Shown piece after piece: positions 8,562-16,230 of a DNA stretch of 64,000 nt; position 1 is the first letter of the stretch, and each line of letters starts with the position of its first letter. Made by a program: the position numbers and the translations under genes. The notes beneath the pieces are model-generated. The model did not search any database and was not told the origin of the DNA. It worked only from the letters and a program-made list of their open reading frames with translations. Source of the stretch: CAWFMO01 sp963817065 (lineage in GTDB: Bacteria; Actinomycetota; Thermoleophilia; Solirubrobacterales; 70-9); assembly GCA_963817065.1 (NCBI GenBank), contig CAWFMO010000002.1, forward strand, positions 310,001 to 374,000, in the 5' to 3' direction.

Positions 8562-9386
8562 TTATGAAAGGAGTTCGAACCGCCGCTCGCGGCCTTCGAA
8601 TACGCAAATCTCCTCGATCCCCCAGCCGCGCATCAGCTCGATCGCCTGCGGATACGCGAATCCGACTTGCTCCGGCAGGTGGGCGTCGGAGGAGAGCGCG
8701 AAAGCCGCCCCCGCCTCGACGCACATCTCGGCGAAGGCGGGCGCGGGGTAGATCTCGCCGACCGGCTTGCGGATCCCCGCCGTCGAGACCTCGACCGCGA
8801 TCCCCGACTCGGCGATCGCCTCGACCGCCGGCTCGTAGAAGCGCCGCAGGTCGCCCTCGGGCGAAGGCTTGCCGGCGCCCCAGACCTTGACCAGGTCGGG
8901 GTGGGCGAGGATGTCGAAGAGGCCCGAGCGCGCGGCGGCGGCGAGCGTCTCGAAGTAGCGCCGCCAGACCTCGTCGGGGTCGGTCGAGCCGTCCCAGACG
9001 TCCCACTCGGCGTGGTCGACGGCGTCGTCGCCGATGAAGTGGACCGAGCCGACGACGTAGTCCCAGTCGCGCGCCTCGAGGAAGGCGGCGGTCTGCTCGG
9101 CGCGGCCCGCGATCCAGTCCGCCTCGAGCCCGAGCCGCAGCGGCGTCGTGCGGACGAACTCGCAGTAGGCGTCGACGTCGTCGCGGGCCTGGTCCCGCCA
9201 CCACTCGTGGTCCCAGATCTCGAGCGCCTGGGTGAAGCGGTGGATGTGCTCGGAGACGCCGAGCTCGGCGATCCCGGCGTCCGCGGCCGCGGCGAGATAG
9301 CGGTCGACGTTCTCCGCGGTGAAAAAGGCGGCCGCCTCGGTGCCGGGCTCGTCGGGGCGCAGGTGGAGGTGATAATCGGTCAGCAC
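8562..9386 (-). CDS. PHP-domain phosphatase, probably histidinol-phosphatase
   Basis: 274 aa. The polymerase-and-histidinol-phosphatase fold is shown by the metal-ligand blocks DYHLHL, SEHIHRF, VGSVHFIGD, DILAHPDLVKVWG and LSSDAHLPEQVGFAY in the canonical order, typical of HisK/HisJ-type histidinol-phosphatases of histidine biosynthesis. No other his gene is nearby, so a different phosphoester substrate remains possible. The start is GTG 9386, 7 nt after a -10 element shared with the divergent DUF389 gene. Confidence 0.75.
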   Translation of the reverse strand: MLTDYHLHLRPDEPGTEAAAFFTAENVDRYLAAAADAGIAELGVSEHIHRFTQALEIWDHEWWRDQARDDVDAYCEFVRTTPLRLGLEADWIAGRAEQTAAFLEARDWDYVVGSVHFIGDDAVDHAEWDVWDGSTDPDEVWRRYFETLAAAARSGLFDILAHPDLVKVWGAGKPSPEGDLRRFYEPAVEAIAESGIAVEVSTAGIRKPVGEIYPAPAFAEMCVEAGAAFALSSDAHLPEQVGFAYPQAIELMRGWGIEEICVFEGRERRFELLS

Positions 9387-9406
9387 CGCGACTACGCTAA
9401 CCGGCG
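9387..9406. promoter_or_regulatory. 20-bp divergent promoter with overlapping -10 elements
   Basis: TACGCT (9393-9398, plus) lies 8 nt before the DUF389 ATG; TAGCGT (9394-9399, minus) lies 7 nt before the phosphatase GTG. The two -10 elements overlap by five bases, so both genes would be leaderless and probably mutually exclusive in initiation. Confidence 0.55.
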
Positions 9407-10438
9407 ATGATCCACCTACGACTCGTCGTCCCGAGCCACACGGCCGAGGCGGTCATGAACCTGCTCCGCGCGACGCCGTCGGTGATCAACCTGATCTTCC
9501 TCGAGCGGGCGGCCCTGAAGCCCGAGGGCGACGTGATCCTCTGCGACGTCGCCCGCGAGGACGCGAGCGTGGTGATCGGCGACCTGCGCGAGCTCGAGGT
9601 CCACAGGGAAGGCTCGATCGCGATCGAGGAGGTCGACTCCGAGATCTCCGACTCCGCGATCGTGGCGGAGAAGGCGGCCGCGGGCGCGCCAGGCGACGCG
9701 GTGGTCTGGGAGCAGGTCGAGACCCGGACCTCGGAGAGCACCGAGCTCTCGGGCAACTTCGTCGCCTTCCTGATGCTCTCGGCGGTCCTGGCCGCGGTCG
9801 CGATCATCCTTGACTCGCCGGTGCTGCTCGTCGGCGCGATGGTGCTGGGGCCGGAGTTCGGCCCGATCGCCGGCATCTGCGTCGCCGTGGTCCAGCGCCG
9901 GCTCGACGTCGCCAAGCGCTCGCTGCTCGCACTCGCGGTCGGCTTCCCGCTCGCTATCGCGGGTGTCTACCTGTTCACGCTCACCCTCCGCGAGTTCGGC
10001 CTGATCCCCGACGGCTTCACGTCGGAGGAGCACCCGCTGACCCAGTTCATCTCCAACCCCGACACGTTCTCTCTGATCGTCGCCGTGCTCGCCGGGATCG
10101 CCGGAACACTGTCGCTCACGTCGACCAAGTCGGGGGCGCTGATCGGGGTGCTGATCTCGGTCACGACGATCCCGGCGGCGTCGAACCTGGGTGTGGCCGC
10201 GGCGCTTCAGGACTGGGCCGAGGCCCGGGGCGCCGCCGCGCAGCTCGGCGTCAACCTCGCGGGGATCCTGGTCGCCGGGATGGCGACGCTCTTCATCCAG
10301 CGGGCGCTCTACCAGCGCCGGCTCGGGAAGCATCTCCTCCACAACGCCCGCGAAGCCGCCGGCCTCCCGAAGGGCAAGAGCCGCGAGGAGCATCTCGCCG
10401 ACGCGAAGGCAAAGGCGAAGGCCGGCGACCGCGGCTAG
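9407..10438 (+). CDS. DUF389 family membrane protein
   Basis: 343 aa. An N-terminal ferredoxin-like cytoplasmic part (about 1-110; MIHLRLVVPSHTAEAVMNLL) precedes six or so hydrophobic segments from about residue 120 to 310, including SPVLLVGAMVLGPEFGPIAG, the most conserved block of DUF389 (TIGR00341-like) proteins. The C-terminal tail is basic and Ala-rich. The family has no established biochemical role. Translation starts at ATG 9407. The gene ends convergently with the GH114-like gene, sharing one CTAG as both stop codons. Confidence 0.85.
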   Translation: MIHLRLVVPSHTAEAVMNLLRATPSVINLIFLERAALKPEGDVILCDVAREDASVVIGDLRELEVHREGSIAIEEVDSEISDSAIVAEKAAAGAPGDAVVWEQVETRTSESTELSGNFVAFLMLSAVLAAVAIILDSPVLLVGAMVLGPEFGPIAGICVAVVQRRLDVAKRSLLALAVGFPLAIAGVYLFTLTLREFGLIPDGFTSEEHPLTQFISNPDTFSLIVAVLAGIAGTLSLTSTKSGALIGVLISVTTIPAASNLGVAAALQDWAEARGAAAQLGVNLAGILVAGMATLFIQRALYQRRLGKHLLHNAREAAGLPKGKSREEHLADAKAKAKAGDRG

Positions 10439-11307
10439 CAGTGCAGCGGCGGGAACGGTAGCCGCCGCAGCGCGATGTCGGCGACGAACGGCAGCGAGCC
10501 CGACGCGCAGGCGTTGGCGACCGCCTCGTCGGTCGAAGCCTGGTCGCCGGCCGTGTAATCGGTCGCCAGGGTCAGCAGCCCGGCGGCCGAGATCCGCGCC
10601 GCCTCGGCGCGGGCCGCGGCGGCGTCGGCGGCCGAGACGCGCTGGTAGCGGCGCTTGTCGAAGTTGTAGGTGAAGAGCGGGTCCTCGCGGTTCCAGCCGT
10701 CGTAGAAGGGCAAGAGCGGGCCGATCACCGGGCCGCCGTTCTGGGAGAAGAGGTAGCGGCCGGGGGCTGAGTCGACGAGCGCCGAGAGCGCGACGACGAG
10801 TTTGCGCAGCCCCTTGCGCTGGCCCCGGTGGGTCTCGACCATGTCGGTGTTGTCGAGGAAGAGGCCGTCGAAGCCCTTGGCGAGGATCTCCGGGGCGATC
10901 CGGCGCGCGATCTGGTTGCGGAAGCCCTGGGCGTTGAGGCGGGCGTAGGGCTCGTCGAACTCCTCGAACTCGTCCGGCAGCCGGTAGCGCTTGAGCCGCT
11001 TGTACCAGGGCCGGTACTTCTCGATCGTGCCGACGCTGAGGTAGGCGAGCACGATCTTCTTGCCGCCGGCGCGCAGCGCCGCGACCTGCTCGGTGGTCGC
11101 CTCCTGGCCGTCGACGATCAGCATGTCGTAGTCGGCGTAGCGGCCGAGGTCGCCGTCGAGGCCGCCGGAGCCGATCGCGAAGCCCCAGTCCTTGACCGCG
11201 GCGAGGCGCGGATCGGTGGGCACTGCCGCGGCGGCCGCGGGGAGCGCCAGAACCGCGGCGAGCGTCACCGCCGAGATCACGATCGTCTTTGCGCGCCGTC
11301 CGTACAT
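10435..11307 (-). CDS. Secreted GH114-like (endo alpha-1,4-polygalactosaminidase-related) protein
   Basis: 290 aa from ATG 11307. A signal peptide is clear: MYGRRAKTIVISAVTLAAV then ALPAAAAAVP. The rest is a TIM-barrel of the GH114/TM1410 type: LIVDGQEATTEQVAALRAGG, KKIVLAYLSVGTIEKYRPWY, LAKGFDGLFLDNTDMVE with the acidic pair expected at the active site, and LFSQNGGPV. Family members cleave polygalactosamine-type polymers; the substrate here is unknown. An ambiguous upstream region holds a tandem operator-like element about 200 bp before the start. Confidence 0.75.
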   Translation of the reverse strand: MYGRRAKTIVISAVTLAAVLALPAAAAAVPTDPRLAAVKDWGFAIGSGGLDGDLGRYADYDMLIVDGQEATTEQVAALRAGGKKIVLAYLSVGTIEKYRPWYKRLKRYRLPDEFEEFDEPYARLNAQGFRNQIARRIAPEILAKGFDGLFLDNTDMVETHRGQRKGLRKLVVALSALVDSAPGRYLFSQNGGPVIGPLLPFYDGWNREDPLFTYNFDKRRYQRVSAADAAAARAEAARISAAGLLTLATDYTAGDQASTDEAVANACASGSLPFVADIALRRLPFPPLHC

Positions 11308-11335
11308 ACCCGCGCTGATGGTAGATCGCTCGCGG

Positions 11336-11494
11336 TCAGCGCGTGGAGCGGAACGCGTTCGAGTCACCGAAGTCCGACGGCTCACCCGCCGCCTGCGCCA
11401 GACCACTGAGGTTCAGTCCGGCGCAGGCGGGGACCGCGGCGAGCGCCACGACACGCGCGCCGGGTCGGCTTGGGTTTACGAGCGAGCTATGCAC
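11336..11494 (-). CDS. Possible 52-aa small ORF upstream of the GH114-like gene
   Basis: GTG 11494 to TGA 11336. The product begins MHSSLVNPSRPGARVV and contains an Ala-rich stretch with a Cys (ALAAVPACAGLNLSG) that could resemble a short lipobox or signal segment. It lies 28 nt before the GH114-like start in the same direction. No ribosome binding site or homology is visible; it may be chance in GC-rich DNA. Confidence 0.2.
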   Translation of the reverse strand: MHSSLVNPSRPGARVVALAAVPACAGLNLSGLAQAAGEPSDFGDSNAFRSTR

Positions 11495-11502
11495 TGTGGA
11501 TG

Positions 11503-11534
11503 CATTAGGCGGCCCTAATTAGGCGGGCCTAATG
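11503..11534. promoter_or_regulatory. Tandem palindromic operator candidate
   Basis: Two abutting 14-mers, TTAGGCGGCCCTAA (11505-11518) and TTAGGCGGGCCTAA (11519-11532), each a hyphenated palindrome TTAGG-N4-CCTAA. Flanking CA/TG extends the outer arms to CATTAGGC/GCCTAATG. The junction is the perfect palindrome CCTAATTAGG. AT-rich half-sites stand out against the GC-rich background. Likely bound by a dimeric regulator in two copies; it is upstream of the GH114-like gene and downstream of ispD. Confidence 0.5.
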
Positions 11535-11586
11535 TATTCCTACCACACCGCTCGGAATGGAGGGGTCTACGTCATCGCGGCGTGCC

Positions 11587-12285
11587 TCACCGCGAGCGCA
11601 GAAGCAGCTCGGCGACACGCAGCCCGTCGGGCGCAGTGACCTTGAGGTTCTCGCCCGTCGCCTCGTGGACGAGCACGCGCATCCCGGCTCCTTCGAGCAG
11701 CATCGCCTCGTCGGTCGCACCGGTCTCACCGGCCCGCTCGAGCGCCTCGCGCAGGGCGGCCGTGCGGAACGCCTGCGGCGTCTGGGCCGCCCAGAGGGCC
11801 GAACGGTCGACGGTGCGCGCGATCGCGCCACCCTCCTCCACCTCCTTGATCGTGTCTGCGACCGGGACGGCGGCGATCACGCCCGCCGCATCTGAATCGG
11901 CGAGCTCGCCGAGGACCGCGTCGAAGAGCTCCGGCGACGCCAGCGGGCGCGCCGCGTCGTGGATCGCGACGAGCTCGGTCTCGACCCGCTCGAGCGCGGC
12001 GGCGACCGACCCCGAGCGCGTCTCGGCGCCGGTGACGACGACGTCCGCCCCGAGCGCGCCGACCCGCTCCTCCTCGCCCGGCGGCGCAGCGACGACGATC
12101 GCCCCGATCGAGGCGGCCGCGCGGCAGGCTTCGATCGACCATTCGACCATCGGCCGCCCGGCGAGCGTGACCAAGGCCTTCGGGCCGCCGGCTCCGAGCC
12201 TCTGCCCGGAGCCGGCGGCCGCGATCACGGCCGTTGCTGCGAGTGCCTCAGGCAGTCGCCTTGACTTCGCCGAAGCGCTCCTCAA
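11587..12285 (-). CDS. ispD: 2-C-methyl-D-erythritol 4-phosphate cytidylyltransferase
   Basis: 232 aa from TTG 12285. MEP-pathway enzyme that transfers CMP to methylerythritol 4-phosphate. The CTP-binding N-terminus AVIAAAGSGQRLGAGGPKAL, GRPMVEWSIEAC, the AIHDAARPLASPELFDAV block and WAAQTPQAFR ... ATDEAMLLEGAG are conserved. The start is uncertain: a TTG at 12285 gives 19 residues before the conserved core, and a GTG 57 nt downstream is too close to it. The 38-nt overlap with carD suggests translational coupling, an arrangement (carD-ispD) common in actinobacteria. Confidence 0.93.
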   Translation of the reverse strand: MRSASAKSRRLPEALAATAVIAAAGSGQRLGAGGPKALVTLAGRPMVEWSIEACRAAASIGAIVVAAPPGEEERVGALGADVVVTGAETRSGSVAAALERVETELVAIHDAARPLASPELFDAVLGELADSDAAGVIAAVPVADTIKEVEEGGAIARTVDRSALWAAQTPQAFRTAALREALERAGETGATDEAMLLEGAGMRVLVHEATGENLKVTAPDGLRVAELLLRSR

Positions 12286-12760
12286 GCAACGTGTCCAGGT
12301 ATTCCTCCGCGCCGTCCTCGTCCTTGTCGAGGACGTACATGAACTCCGAGGCGAGGATCTTCTTCGCCCGGGTGTACATCTGCTTCTCCCCCGTTGAGAG
12401 CCCCTTCTGCATCTCGCGGATCGCCAGGTTGCGGACGACCTCGGCGAGTTCGTAGATGTCGCCGGTCTTGATCTTCTCGCGGTTGTGCTTGAAGCGGCGA
12501 TTCCAGTTCTTCGGCATCTCGGAGACCTCGTCGGTGAGGACGCCGATCACCTTCTTCACCTGTTCCTCGTCGATCACCCTCCGCAGCCCGGCGCTTCCCG
12601 CGTTCTCGCAGGGCACCATGACCGTCATGTTGTTGTGGAGGATCTGGATCGTCAGGTAGTCGCGCTTCTCTCCCAGCAGCGACTTCGATTCCTTCTTCAG
12701 CACCACACCGGCGCCGTGATGCGGGTAGACGACGTTGTCGCCGACCTCGTAGTTGATCAT
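12248..12760 (-). CDS. carD: CarD-family RNA polymerase-binding transcription factor
   Basis: 170 aa from ATG 12760. CarD binds the RNA polymerase beta subunit and stabilises the open complex at rRNA and other promoters. The N-terminal Tudor-like RNAP-interaction domain (YEVGDNVVYPHHGAGVV ... MTVMVPCENAGSAGLR) and the helical C-terminal DNA-binding part with NWNRRFKHNREKIKTGD and GLSTGEKQMYTRAKKIL are clear. No ribosome binding site precedes this ATG. An in-frame ATT at 12827-12829 lies 6 nt after a perfect AAAGGAG and would add 23 residues, so the true start may be upstream. Cotranscribed with ispD and probably disA. Confidence 0.95.
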   Translation of the reverse strand: MINYEVGDNVVYPHHGAGVVLKKESKSLLGEKRDYLTIQILHNNMTVMVPCENAGSAGLRRVIDEEQVKKVIGVLTDEVSEMPKNWNRRFKHNREKIKTGDIYELAEVVRNLAIREMQKGLSTGEKQMYTRAKKILASEFMYVLDKDEDGAEEYLDTLLEERFGEVKATA

Positions 12761-12829
12761 CGGAACTTCGATCTCGAGATCGGCGTCGAGCGCCGCGTCT
12801 ACATCAGCTGCCTCAGCTACTTCGGGAAT

Positions 12830-12842
12830 CGTGAACTCCTTT
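12830..12842 (-). promoter_or_regulatory. Ribosome binding site AAAGGAG before an ATT codon of carD
   Basis: Minus-strand AAAGGAG at 12836-12842, spacer TTCACG, then ATT at 12827-12829 in frame with carD. It is one of the best Shine-Dalgarno matches in the window, and no ATG, GTG or TTG is correctly spaced from it. Confidence 0.5.
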
Positions 12843-12850
12843 CGTAGTGA

Positions 12851-12871
12851 CGGCGGCCCTGATGGCCGCCG
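12851..12871. terminator. GC hairpin between disA and carD
   Basis: CGGCGGCC-CTGAT-GGCCGCCG is a perfect 8-bp stem with a 5-nt loop, 7 nt after the disA stop and just before the carD ribosome binding site. No T-run follows, so it may be an mRNA processing or stabilising hairpin rather than a terminator. Confidence 0.4.
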
Positions 12872-12877
12872 CCGGTG

Positions 12878-13960
12878 TCAGCTCTGCAAGTACCTGTCGA
12901 CAAGGTCGACCTCCTGAAGTCTGCGCAGTCCCTCGCGGATGTCCTTGGCGCGCGTCGCGCCGACGCCCTCGACCGCCTCGAGGTCGGTGTCCGAGGCCGC
13001 GAGCACCTCCTCGAGCCCGCCGAACTCGCGGATGATCCGCTGCACGACCAGCTTCGGCAGCCGCGGGATCCGCCCCAGCACCCTGTAGCCGCGCGGGGCG
13101 ACCGGGTAGTCGAGGGTGTTCATCTTGCGGTCGTAGCCGAGCAGCTCGGCGAGCCGCCCGAAGTCGAGCAGGTCCTGGTGGGGCAGCGTCGCGATCGTCT
13201 GCAGGGTCGAGTCGAGCCCCTGCTCGGTGTCCTCGACCGCGTAGTCGCGGATCAGCGCAGCCTTGTCGGCGGCGACTCCGACCATCGTCTCCTCGAGCTG
13301 CATCTCGATCAGCCGCCCCTCCGTGCCGAGCTCGACGATGTAGCGCTCGACCTCGACCGCCATCCGGGTCACGAGCTCGGCGCGCTGGAGCACCGCAAGC
13401 ACGTCGTAGAGCACGCCGCCGCCCTCGAACTCGAGCGCGGTCAGCCGCGAGGAGACCTGGTCGAGGCGGGCGCGGTACTTGTCGAGCGTCGCCAGGCCCT
13501 GGTTCGCCTTCGCGAGCACGGCCGGGATGTCCTGGAGGATGTACTTCATCCCGCCGAGGTAGAGCGAGACGACGTCGCGGCGCTGGGAGATCGCGACGAC
13601 GAGCGCCGGGGTCTGCTTCGAGACTCGCTCGGCGGTGCGGTGGCGGGTCCCGGTCTCGGTCGAGAGGATCGTCGGGTCGGGCATCAGCTGGACGTTCGCC
13701 CAGGCGATCTTGGTCGCCTCGTTGTTGAGCACGATCGCGCCGTCCATTTTCGCCACCTGGTAGAGCAGCGCCGGCGAGTAATCGACGTCGAGCGAGATCC
13801 CGCCCGAGAACAGGAACGAGATCTCCTCGGGCTCGCCGATCACGATCAAGCCGCCCGAGCGCGAGTGGACGATGTTGTCGATCCCCTCGCGGAGGGCGGT
13901 GCCGGGCGCGACGATGTCGAGCGCCTGTAGGAGCCGGGGGTCCTGCCTGGCTTCCAGCAC
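12878..13960 (-). CDS. disA: DNA integrity scanning diadenylate cyclase DisA
   Basis: 360 aa from GTG 13960, matching the usual DisA length; a GTG at 13990 would add ten residues. It makes cyclic di-AMP from ATP and scans DNA for branched structures. The DAC domain shows SGGLIVIGEPEEISFLFSGG, MDGAIVLNNEATKIAWANVQL, and the DGA and GTRHRTAERVS catalytic motifs. A central helical linker is followed by a C-terminal helix-hairpin-helix region (LEEVLAASDTDLEAVEGVGATRAKDIREGL). In actinobacteria disA commonly neighbours radA and carD, as here. Confidence 0.95.
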   Translation of the reverse strand: MLEARQDPRLLQALDIVAPGTALREGIDNIVHSRSGGLIVIGEPEEISFLFSGGISLDVDYSPALLYQVAKMDGAIVLNNEATKIAWANVQLMPDPTILSTETGTRHRTAERVSKQTPALVVAISQRRDVVSLYLGGMKYILQDIPAVLAKANQGLATLDKYRARLDQVSSRLTALEFEGGGVLYDVLAVLQRAELVTRMAVEVERYIVELGTEGRLIEMQLEETMVGVAADKAALIRDYAVEDTEQGLDSTLQTIATLPHQDLLDFGRLAELLGYDRKMNTLDYPVAPRGYRVLGRIPRLPKLVVQRIIREFGGLEEVLAASDTDLEAVEGVGATRAKDIREGLRRLQEVDLVDRYLQS

Positions 13961-14449
13961 TTGAAGGTCATCCCCGGGGACAGCAGCCACGGGGCGTGAT
14001 GTAAGCAGAAAGATTGGACGCGCGACTTGCGGGGAAATCCGTGTGGATAGCTCGGATTGGTGCTTGTCAAGAAGGGTCCGTGCGGTGTGGGTGGGCGTCG
14101 GGGGCGGCGTCGTCTGCCCCACAAAATCCGCCGCCGCAGCTACTGAAACCGGCCGCAGCTACTTTCCGTGCGCGACTTGGCGCCGGCGGATTTACAGGGG
14201 CAGTCGCCGCCGCCCCCGACGCCCCCCATCCCGCCCTGCTTTCGCAAGAGCATCATCCGAAGCTGCGGCTCGAGCAATTCCTCGCGCGCTGGCTGAGCGG
14301 ATGGCAGCTCGTTGCGTAGTGGTCGGGGCCGGGGGTGGTGCTGGGTGGCCATGTCCGCCCTGCATGCGGTCCGCGCCCTAGCCCACGAATTGTGTTGGCC
14401 ACACAGCGCCATCACCGGCCCCGGCCCCCACCTCCCTATCTTGGGGTTG
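13961..14449. other. Structured 490-bp intergenic region with two large inverted repeats
   Basis: This gap lies between the divergent disA and LOG-family genes. IR1: arms 14093-14132 and 14186-14225 match at about 35 of 40 positions in inverted orientation, with a 53-nt loop that holds a direct repeat GCCGCAGCTACT (14133-14144 and 14152-14163). IR2: arms 14321-14351 and 14396-14432, imperfect, share GGGGCCGGGG and GGTGGCCA blocks. Open frames across it look like GC-rich artefacts. I recognise no RNase P, SRP or tmRNA core. It may encode a structured RNA or regulatory leaders. Confidence 0.5.
14437..14449 (+). promoter_or_regulatory. Candidate leaderless promoter of the LOG-family gene
   Basis: TATCTT (14437-14442), 7 nt, then GTG 14450. 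It fits the TANNNT-start spacing used elsewhere in the window and supports this start choice. Confidence 0.4.
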
Positions 14450-15169
14450 GTGTCCAACGGCAGAGAGCAACGAGAGCCGACCACCGCGGACGAGGAGATC
14501 ATCCGCGCGGACTCGCCGTGGGTCGCGTCGCACGCGTCGGAAGCGCGGCGGCTGGAGCGGATCGAGGGCGAGTTGGCGATGGGGTTCGAGAAGCTCGCGG
14601 AGGTCGGGCGCGGGATCTGCGTCTTCGGCTCGGCTCGCACGAGCCCCGGCGGCCCGGAGTACGAACTCGCGCGCGAGGCCGGGCGGGCGATCGGGGAGGC
14701 CGGGTTCGCGGTGATCACCGGGGGCGGGCCGGGGACGATGGAGGCCGCCAACCGCGGCGCGCAGGAGGCCGGCGCGCTGTCGGTCGGGCTCAACATCGAG
14801 CTGCCCGCCGAGCAGGCACTCAACCCCTACGTCGACCTCGGGATCGTCTTTCATTACTTCTTCGTCCGCAAGCTGATGTTCGTCCGCTACTCGGAGGCGT
14901 TCGTCGTCTTTCCCGGCGGCTTCGGGACCCTCGACGAGCTGTTCGAGATCCTGACCCTGATCCAGACCCGCAAGGCGACCGATCACCCGGTGATCGTCCA
15001 GGGCCGCGCCCAGTGGAGCGGGCTGATCGACTGGATCCGCTCCGAGCTCCTCGAGAAGGGCCGGATCGAGGCCGAGGACTTCGCCGAGCTCGAGATCGCC
15101 GACACGGTCGAGGAGATCATGGCGCTGCTGCGCGCGGGCTTGCCGGACGGTCCGGCTACGGCGCCGTAG
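14450..15169 (+). CDS. LOG-family (TIGR00730-like) nucleotide phosphoribohydrolase
   Basis: 239 aa from GTG 14450. Rossmann-fold LOG family; characterised members remove the base from cytokinin riboside 5'-monophosphate or act on purine nucleoside monophosphates. The signatures are VITGGGPGTMEAANRGA and FPGGFGTLDELFEILTLIQT, containing the PGGxGTxxE catalytic motif, with the YFFVRKLMFVRYSEAFV strand before it. The upstream 45 residues of the longer frame lie in the structured intergenic region and are unlikely to be coding. Converges with the PLD-family gene with a 14-nt overlap. Confidence 0.85.
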   Translation: MSNGREQREPTTADEEIIRADSPWVASHASEARRLERIEGELAMGFEKLAEVGRGICVFGSARTSPGGPEYELAREAGRAIGEAGFAVITGGGPGTMEAANRGAQEAGALSVGLNIELPAEQALNPYVDLGIVFHYFFVRKLMFVRYSEAFVVFPGGFGTLDELFEILTLIQTRKATDHPVIVQGRAQWSGLIDWIRSELLEKGRIEAEDFAELEIADTVEEIMALLRAGLPDGPATAP

Positions 15170-16202
15170 CGCGCGGGTAGCGCCCGCGGATCTCGTCGAC
15201 GAAGCCGGCCATCCGGTCCGCCAACGCCGCGTCGCGGATCTCGAGCACGTTCTCGGCGTTCATCTCGCCCGAGCGCGAGAGGTTGAAGGAGCCGAGGAAG
15301 AGCGTGTCGTCGGCGATCGTCAGCTTGCAGTGCATGAAGTCGTGGACGCTGTCCTCGCTCCAGGGCGTCGAGGGCTTGGCGCTGAATTCGAGCTCGGTCA
15401 GCGCGGTCGCGAGCAGCGGGATCTTCCAGGCGCTGCGCGGGTTGGCGCCCCACTGGTCGAACACGGTCGCGACCTGCGGGCCGTCGACGACGCCCGCGAT
15501 GTCGAGCCCGTCGCCGTCGGCGAGCTCGGCGAGCGTGCTCAGGACCGGGCCCGAGGTGATCACCGGCGAGGCGATCCGGACCCGCTCGCGCGCCGAGCCG
15601 ATCGCGGTCGCGATCCGTTGTGAGAGCTCGCGCCCGTGGCCCGGCGTGAACCACGCTCTGACGCTCGCCCCGCCGACGTCGGTCGGCTGGGTCTCAGCCC
15701 GGCCCGAGCGCTCGACGTCGCGGCCCTCCCAGAGCTCGGTGAAGTTGGCTCCGTAGTCGCGCGCGAGCGGCTCGGAGGTGACGGTCGCGAGCACGTTCTC
15801 CTGCCGGGTCCACGAGTCCGCGGTCCAGTTCGCCGACCCGGTCCAGATCGCCTTCGCGTCGCGGACGGCGTACTTGTGGTGCATCAGGTCGGGGACCCCC
15901 GAGATCGCCCGGGTCTCGATCGGGAGCTGCTCGAGGATGTCGGGCCGCGTCGAGGGCGGCGGGTGGAGCGCCGCCGGGCGCCCGATGTCGACGTTGTAGA
16001 CCAATCGCACCGCGACCCCGCGTTCCGCCGCGGCTCGCAGCTGATCGGCGACGATCGCCCCGGTCGGATCGGGCAGCCGGACGTCGTAGAGCGCGAGGTC
16101 GAGCGAGCGCTCGGCGGGCTCGATGAACGCGGCGACCCTGCGCGCGACGTCCTCGGCCTTCTGGCCGCCGTCGGTGAGCGTGAACAGGTCGAGATCGGGC
16201 AT
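15156..16202 (-). CDS. Phospholipase D-like (HKD) protein
   Basis: 348 aa with two HKD catalytic motifs, HHKYAVRDAKAIWTGSANW near residue 110 and HCKLTIADDTLFLGSFNLS near 290, each with the trailing SxN. PLD-superfamily enzymes act on phosphodiesters: phospholipids, cardiolipin synthesis or nucleic acids. There is no signal peptide and no membrane segment, which argues against cardiolipin synthase and leaves a nuclease or cytosolic lipase. Located between disA and radA, both DNA-repair linked, so a nucleic-acid role is attractive but unproven. Confidence 0.8.
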   Translation of the reverse strand: MPDLDLFTLTDGGQKAEDVARRVAAFIEPAERSLDLALYDVRLPDPTGAIVADQLRAAAERGVAVRLVYNVDIGRPAALHPPPSTRPDILEQLPIETRAISGVPDLMHHKYAVRDAKAIWTGSANWTADSWTRQENVLATVTSEPLARDYGANFTELWEGRDVERSGRAETQPTDVGGASVRAWFTPGHGRELSQRIATAIGSARERVRIASPVITSGPVLSTLAELADGDGLDIAGVVDGPQVATVFDQWGANPRSAWKIPLLATALTELEFSAKPSTPWSEDSVHDFMHCKLTIADDTLFLGSFNLSRSGEMNAENVLEIRDAALADRMAGFVDEIRGRYPRATAP

Positions 16203-16230
16203 CTCGGTCAGATCATGCAGCTCGGCGGCG

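Noticed and set aside
13961..14449. RNase P RNA, SRP RNA or tmRNA in the disA gap
   Set aside because: None of the conserved core motifs is present; only inverted repeats are seen.
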